Assembly (NCBI GenBank): GCA_016839165.1
Contig: CP069300.1
Coordinates: 2,914,001-2,978,000, forward strand
Source of the DNA: Bradyrhizobium sp. PSBB068
GTDB lineage: Bacteria; Pseudomonadota; Alphaproteobacteria; Rhizobiales; Xanthobacteraceae
Length of the DNA stretch: 64,000 nt
Reading direction: 5' to 3'
Each line of letters starts with the position of its first letter. The first letter of the stretch is position 1. Positions 60,716 through 64,000 of this stretch are shown piece by piece. Made by a program: the position numbers and the translations under genes. The notes under the pieces are model-generated. The model saw nothing but the letters and a program-made list of their open reading frames with translations, was not told the DNA's origin and searched no databases.

Positions 60716-60733
60716 ATGACAGTTCTGTGACAG
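60716..60733 (-). promoter_or_regulatory. PHO box upstream of DUF47-pit
   Basis: On the minus strand the sequence reads CTGTCAC-AGAA-CTGTCAT. These are two seven-base PhoB half-sites with the standard four-base spacer, a near-consensus PHO box. It lies 40-57 bases before the DUF47 start. In Sinorhizobium meliloti the orthologous pair (orfA-pit) is repressed by PhoB when phosphate is low; the same control is inferred here. Confidence 0.78.
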
Positions 60734-60772
60734 TCGCTAAAAGGGCTGTCCCGGAATGATGGAACTTGAGTC

Positions 60773-61417
60773 ATGCTGCGCTGGTTTCGCGCCTTTCTGC
60801 CCAAGGAAGAGCGATTTTTCGACCTGTTCGCCCGCCACGCCCAGACTTCCGTGCAGTGCGCGAAGGCGCTGCAGGACATGCTGCGGGGCGGCGAGGAGAC
60901 GCCGGTCTTCTGCCAGCGCGTCAACCAGTTCGAGAACGACGCCGACAGCGTGACCCGCGAGGTGCTGACCGCGGTCCGCCGCACCTTCATCACCCCGTTC
61001 GACCGCGGCGATATCAAGAACCTGATCACCTCAATGGATGACGCGGTCGACCAGATGCAGGCGACCGCGAAGGCGGTCATGCTGTTCGAGGTGCGCGAGT
61101 TCGAGCCGCCGATGCGAGAGATCGGCACCCTTATCGTGGAATGCGCCAATCTGGTCGTCCGCGCGCTGCCGCTGCTGCAGTCGATCGGCCACAACGTCTC
61201 GATGCTGACCCAGATCACCGAGGAGCTGACCAAGCTCGAGGGCCGGGTCGACGATCTTCATGACATCGGGCTCAAGGAACTGTTTCTGAAGCACCGCGAC
61301 GCCAACACGATGGACTTCATCGTCGGCGCGGAGATCTACGATCACCTCGAGAAGGTGGCCGACCGGTTCGACGACGTCGCCAACGAGATCAACTCCATCG
61401 TCATTGAGCAAGTGTAA
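60773..61417 (+). CDS. DUF47 (PhoU-like) phosphate-transport regulator
   Basis: The 214-residue all-helical protein matches the DUF47/TIGR00153 family: LPKEERFFDLFARHAQTSVQCA at the start, FENDADSVTREVLTAVRRTFITPFDRGDIKNLI in the middle (PFDRGDI is the family hallmark), and DHLEKVADRFDDVANEI at the end. It sits directly before pit and probably controls or assists it, as OrfA does in rhizobia. Confidence 0.9.
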   Translation: MLRWFRAFLPKEERFFDLFARHAQTSVQCAKALQDMLRGGEETPVFCQRVNQFENDADSVTREVLTAVRRTFITPFDRGDIKNLITSMDDAVDQMQATAKAVMLFEVREFEPPMREIGTLIVECANLVVRALPLLQSIGHNVSMLTQITEELTKLEGRVDDLHDIGLKELFLKHRDANTMDFIVGAEIYDHLEKVADRFDDVANEINSIVIEQV

Positions 61418-61430
61418 GGCGGGCCATCAC

Positions 61431-62435
61431 GTGGACGCCACGCTGGGTCTTCCGGTCCTGACCATCCTGATCGCGGTCGCGCTGCTGTTCGACTTCCTGA
61501 ACGGCCTGCACGATGCTGCGAACTCGATCGCGACCATCGTCTCGACCAGGGTGCTGCGGCCGCAATATGCGGTGTTCTGGGCGGCTTTTTTCAATTTCGT
61601 CGCCTTCGCGGTGTTCGGCCTGCACGTCGCCAATACGATCGGCACCGGGATCATCGACCCGTCGGTGGTGGACGCGACCGTGATCTTCGCGGCGCTGGTC
61701 GGCGCCATCGTCTGGAACGTGATCACCTGGGGCTTGGGGATTCCGTCATCGAGCTCGCACGCCCTGATCGGCGGCCTGGTCGGCGCCGGCATGGCCAAGG
61801 CGGGCATTTCGGCTGCGGTGTGGAGCGGGCTCTCCAAAACCTTGCTCGCGATCGTGCTGTCGCCGCTGGTCGGCTTCCTGCTGGCGCTGGTGCTGGTCGC
61901 GATCGTGTCCTGGCTCTCGGTGCGCTCGACGCCGTTCGCGGTCGATCGCGCCTTTCGCATCCTGCAATTCGCCTCGGCCTCGCTCTATTCGCTCGGCCAT
62001 GGCGGCAACGACGCGCAGAAGACCATGGGCATCATCGCCGTGTTGCTCTATTCGCAGGGCCATCTCGGCGACAGCTTCGAAATCCCGTTCTGGGTGGTGC
62101 TGGCCTGCCAGAGCGCGATGGCGCTGGGCACCCTGATGGGCGGCTGGCGGATCGTCCGTACCATGGGGCTGCGGATCACCAAGCTGACGCCGATGCAGGG
62201 GTTTTGCGCCGAGACCGGCGGCGCCGCGACGCTGTTCATCGCGACCTATCTCGGGGTTCCCGTGTCGACCACCCACACCATCACCGGCGCCATCGTCGGC
62301 GTCGGCGCCGCACGGCGTCTCTCCGCCGTGCGCTGGAACGTGGCGAGCTCGATCGTCTATGCCTGGGTGATCACGATCCCGGCGTCCGCCGCGGTCGCGG
62401 CTGCGAGCTATTGGGCCGTGCAGGTATTGAAGTGA
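61431..62435 (+). CDS. pit: Low-affinity inorganic phosphate transporter (PiT)
   Basis: GTG 61431 begins 334 residues with ten or more hydrophobic helices. It carries the PiT family signature twice: FDFLNGLHDAANSIATIVST in the first half and SLGHGGNDAQKTMGIIAV in the second. GIPSSSSHALIGGLVGAG and VPVSTTHTITGAIVG are the matching partner motifs. It is a metal-phosphate symporter. The frame back to TTG 61404 overlaps DUF47 and is less likely to start the protein. It abuts the convergent SMR gene end to end. Confidence 0.92.
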   Translation: MDATLGLPVLTILIAVALLFDFLNGLHDAANSIATIVSTRVLRPQYAVFWAAFFNFVAFAVFGLHVANTIGTGIIDPSVVDATVIFAALVGAIVWNVITWGLGIPSSSSHALIGGLVGAGMAKAGISAAVWSGLSKTLLAIVLSPLVGFLLALVLVAIVSWLSVRSTPFAVDRAFRILQFASASLYSLGHGGNDAQKTMGIIAVLLYSQGHLGDSFEIPFWVVLACQSAMALGTLMGGWRIVRTMGLRITKLTPMQGFCAETGGAATLFIATYLGVPVSTTHTITGAIVGVGAARRLSAVRWNVASSIVYAWVITIPASAAVAAASYWAVQVLK

Positions 62436-62750
62436 TCAGCTGACCAGCTTCAGCCCGACGATGCCGGACACGATCAGCCCGATGCTTGCGAGCCGCATCG
62501 CGGTCGCGGGTTCGCCGAGAAGGATGATGCCGAGCGCCGCGGTGCCGACCGCGCCGATGCCGGTCCAGACCGCATAGGCGGTTCCGATCGGCAGCGTCTT
62601 CAACGCGATGCCGAGCAGGAGGATGCTGCCGGCCATCGCCGCCAGCGTCAGCACCGACGGCACCAGCCGAGAGAACCCCTCGGTGTATTTCAGCCCGATC
62701 GCCCAGCCGATCTCGAGCAGGCCTGCGGTGAACAGAATGGCCCAAGCCAT
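62436..62750 (-). CDS. gdx: SMR-family guanidinium exporter (Gdx/SugE-type)
   Basis: The 104-residue, four-helix protein has the SMR essential Glu in helix 1 ([20 protein letters not shown]) and the SugE/Gdx-type [20 protein letters not shown]. The GWAIGLKY form is typical of the Gdx branch, which exports guanidinium, rather than the EmrE drug branch. A two-hairpin guanidine-II riboswitch lies just upstream and supports this reading. GGAGGG precedes the ATG. Confidence 0.9.
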   Translation of the reverse strand: MAWAILFTAGLLEIGWAIGLKYTEGFSRLVPSVLTLAAMAGSILLLGIALKTLPIGTAYAVWTGIGAVGTAALGIILLGEPATAMRLASIGLIVSGIVGLKLVS

Positions 62751-62769
62751 AACAAACCCTCCGGATTAG

Positions 62770-62817
62770 GCAGGGTCGTCCCCGCAGATGGTATGGTGAG
62801 GAGAAGGTCGTCCCTCT
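62770..62817 (-). promoter_or_regulatory. Guanidine-II (mini-ykkC) riboswitch
   Basis: On the minus strand two similar hairpins carry ACGA loops: AGAGGG-ACGA-CCTTCT (62802-62817) and GCGGGG-ACGA-CCCTGC (62770-62785), 16 bases apart. Paired stem-loops with ACGR loops define the guanidine-II class. The second hairpin ends 19 bases before the start codon of the exporter gene, close to its GGAGGG site, so ligand binding should expose or free the ribosome site. Confidence 0.85.
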
Positions 62818-62905
62818 CATGCCTATATGGGGTGGTGTGGCCACGGCGCATTGCGACAAAACGCCCTTGATTGCGCCCGTTTTCCCTGTCAAACGCTGCC
62901 CCGCC

Positions 62906-64000
62906 ATGTCCGATACCGCTGCAACCACCGAATCGCCGTCCCGCTCGCCGCTGTCAGAAGAAGTAGCGCGACGGCGCACCTTTGCGATCATCTCGCACCC
63001 GGACGCCGGCAAGACCACGCTGACGGAAAAGCTGCTGCTGTTCGGCGGCGCCATCAACCTCGCGGGCCAGGTCAAGGCCAAGGGCGAGCGGCGCAACACG
63101 CGTTCGGACTGGATGAAGATCGAGCGCGAGCGCGGCATCTCAGTCGTCACCTCGGTGATGACCTTCGAATTCAACGAGCTGGTGTTCAACCTGCTGGACA
63201 CGCCGGGCCACGAGGACTTTTCGGAAGACACCTACCGCACGCTGACCGCGGTCGACTCCGCGGTCATGGTGATCGACGCCGCCAAGGGCATCGAGGCGCG
63301 CACCCGAAAGCTGTTCGAGGTGTGCCGGCTGCGCGACATCCCGATCATCACCTTCATCAACAAGATGGACCGCGAGAGCCGCGACACGTTCGAGCTTTTG
63401 GACGAGATCGAGAAGACGCTGGCGCTCGACACCACGCCGATGACCTGGCCGGTCGGCCGCGGCCGCGACTTCCTCGGCACCTACGACGTCGTCAACGGCG
63501 GCGTCCGGCTGCTCGAGGGCGGCGGCGCCAAGACCGGCGCCACCGAGCAGATCGACATCGCCGATCTCGGCAAGCGCAACCCCAATCTCGACGTTGCCGA
63601 AGTCAAGGACGAGCTCGCGCTGGCGTCGGAGGCCTGCAAGCCGTTCGAGCTCGCGGCGTTCCGCGAAGGCCATCTGACGCCGGTCTATTTCGGCAGCGCG
63701 CTGCGCAATTTCGGCGTCGGCGACCTGCTTGAGGGGCTCGGTAAGTTCGCGCCCGCGCCGCGCGCGCAGGATTCCGATCTGCGCAAGGTCGAGGCGGCCG
63801 AGCCGCGCATGAGCGCGTTCGTGTTCAAGATCCAGGCCAACATGGATCCGAACCACCGCGACCGCATCGCGTTCGCCCGGCTGTGCTCGGGTAAGCTCAG
63901 TCGCGGCATGAAGGCCAAGCTGGTGCGCACCGGCAAGAACATGAGCCTGTCGAGCCCGCAATTCTTCTTCGCGCAGGACCGCTCGGTGGCGGACGAGGCG
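62906..64000 (+). CDS. prfC: Peptide chain release factor 3 (partial, 5' part)
   Basis: The 365 visible codons from ATG 62906 run to the window edge; the full protein is about 530 residues. G-domain motifs are present: G1 SHPDAGKTT, G2/switch I around ERGISVVTSVM, G3 DTPGHEDFSEDTYRT and G4 NKMDRESRD. The domain-II start is in SAFVFKIQANMDPNHRDR, as in RF3. It recycles RF1/RF2 from the ribosome after termination. The N-terminal tail of about 20 Ser/Thr/Pro-rich residues is normal for rhizobial copies. Confidence 0.95.
   Translation, partial: MSDTAATTESPSRSPLSEEVARRRTFAIISHPDAGKTTLTEKLLLFGGAINLAGQVKAKGERRNTRSDWMKIERERGISVVTSVMTFEFNELVFNLLDTPGHEDFSEDTYRTLTAVDSAVMVIDAAKGIEARTRKLFEVCRLRDIPIITFINKMDRESRDTFELLDEIEKTLALDTTPMTWPVGRGRDFLGTYDVVNGGVRLLEGGGAKTGATEQIDIADLGKRNPNLDVAEVKDELALASEACKPFELAAFREGHLTPVYFGSALRNFGVGDLLEGLGKFAPAPRAQDSDLRKVEAAEPRMSAFVFKIQANMDPNHRDRIAFARLCSGKLSRGMKAKLVRTGKNMSLSSPQFFFAQDRSVADEA

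Noticed and set aside
1..64000. CRISPR array, prophage or integrative element
   Set aside because: No regularly spaced direct repeats, integrase, phage structural genes or tRNA-bounded att sites were seen. Only one decayed IS fragment was found.

Overview
The window is GC-rich, densely packed alphaproteobacterial chromosome. The likely source is Bradyrhizobium or a close relative. Reasons: many LysR/MarR regulators divergent from MFS pumps, a five-gene Liv-type ABC operon, a DUF47-pit pair, a DsbB/DUF5993 pair, a MarR-GNAT fusion, a PadR/methyltransferase pair and short dispersed extragenic repeats. No rRNA, no canonical tRNA and no CRISPR array was seen. The last gene, prfC, runs off the right edge, and a fragment of unidentified protein runs off the left edge.

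Layout. 1-5.6 kb: a co-directional cluster encoding an amidohydrolase, a DoxX-like membrane protein, an exported tandem VOC protein, an alginate-export-type outer-membrane channel and a YoaK-type membrane protein. It is followed by a truncated IclR regulator, which suggests a recombination edge. 6.4-29.8 kb: accessory metabolism and stress genes, arranged as regulator/target pairs: SDR plus NADPH reductase with LysR, MarR with EamA, LysR with acetyltransferase and MFS, LysR with two DHA2 pumps, and OhrR with Ohr. This stretch also holds a peptide-deformylase-like gene that lacks metal ligands and a decayed histidine kinase. 29.9-38.5 kb: small enzymes (class III cyclase, SRPBCC, histidine phosphatase, PadR/methyltransferase, beta-lactamase-fold hydrolase) and a Tat-exported beta-helix protein.

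38.6-41.0 kb is the most unusual part. A Ro60-type TROVE/vWA protein (Rsr) is preceded on its own strand by four tandem structured RNA modules. Each begins with a GGTGGTGAAGA-type block, carries a tRNA T-arm, and ends with a TCGCC..GTTCCC block that can pair with the first. Two modules are circularly permuted tRNA mimics, with T-arm, loop-closed acceptor helix and D-arm in that order, as expected for bacterial Y RNAs (YrlA). This looks like a multi-Y-RNA Ro ribonucleoprotein locus with its own processing and termination hairpins.

41.2-55.5 kb: LysR/MFS, an enoyl-CoA-reductase-like SDR, a Nu-class GST, DsbB/DUF5993, DctA, AraC/acyltransferase, a decayed IS1595-type transposase, a winged-helix/TPR regulator, an epoxide-hydrolase-like enzyme, an Spx/ArsC-like protein and an orphan Imm35-like protein. 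55.9-60.6 kb: livG-F-K-H-M amino-acid (or amide) uptake operon. 60.7-62.4 kb: DUF47-pit low-affinity phosphate uptake, with a PHO box in front. 62.4-62.8 kb: a guanidinium-exporter-type SMR gene with a two-hairpin guanidine-II (mini-ykkC) riboswitch. 62.9-64 kb: prfC, partial.
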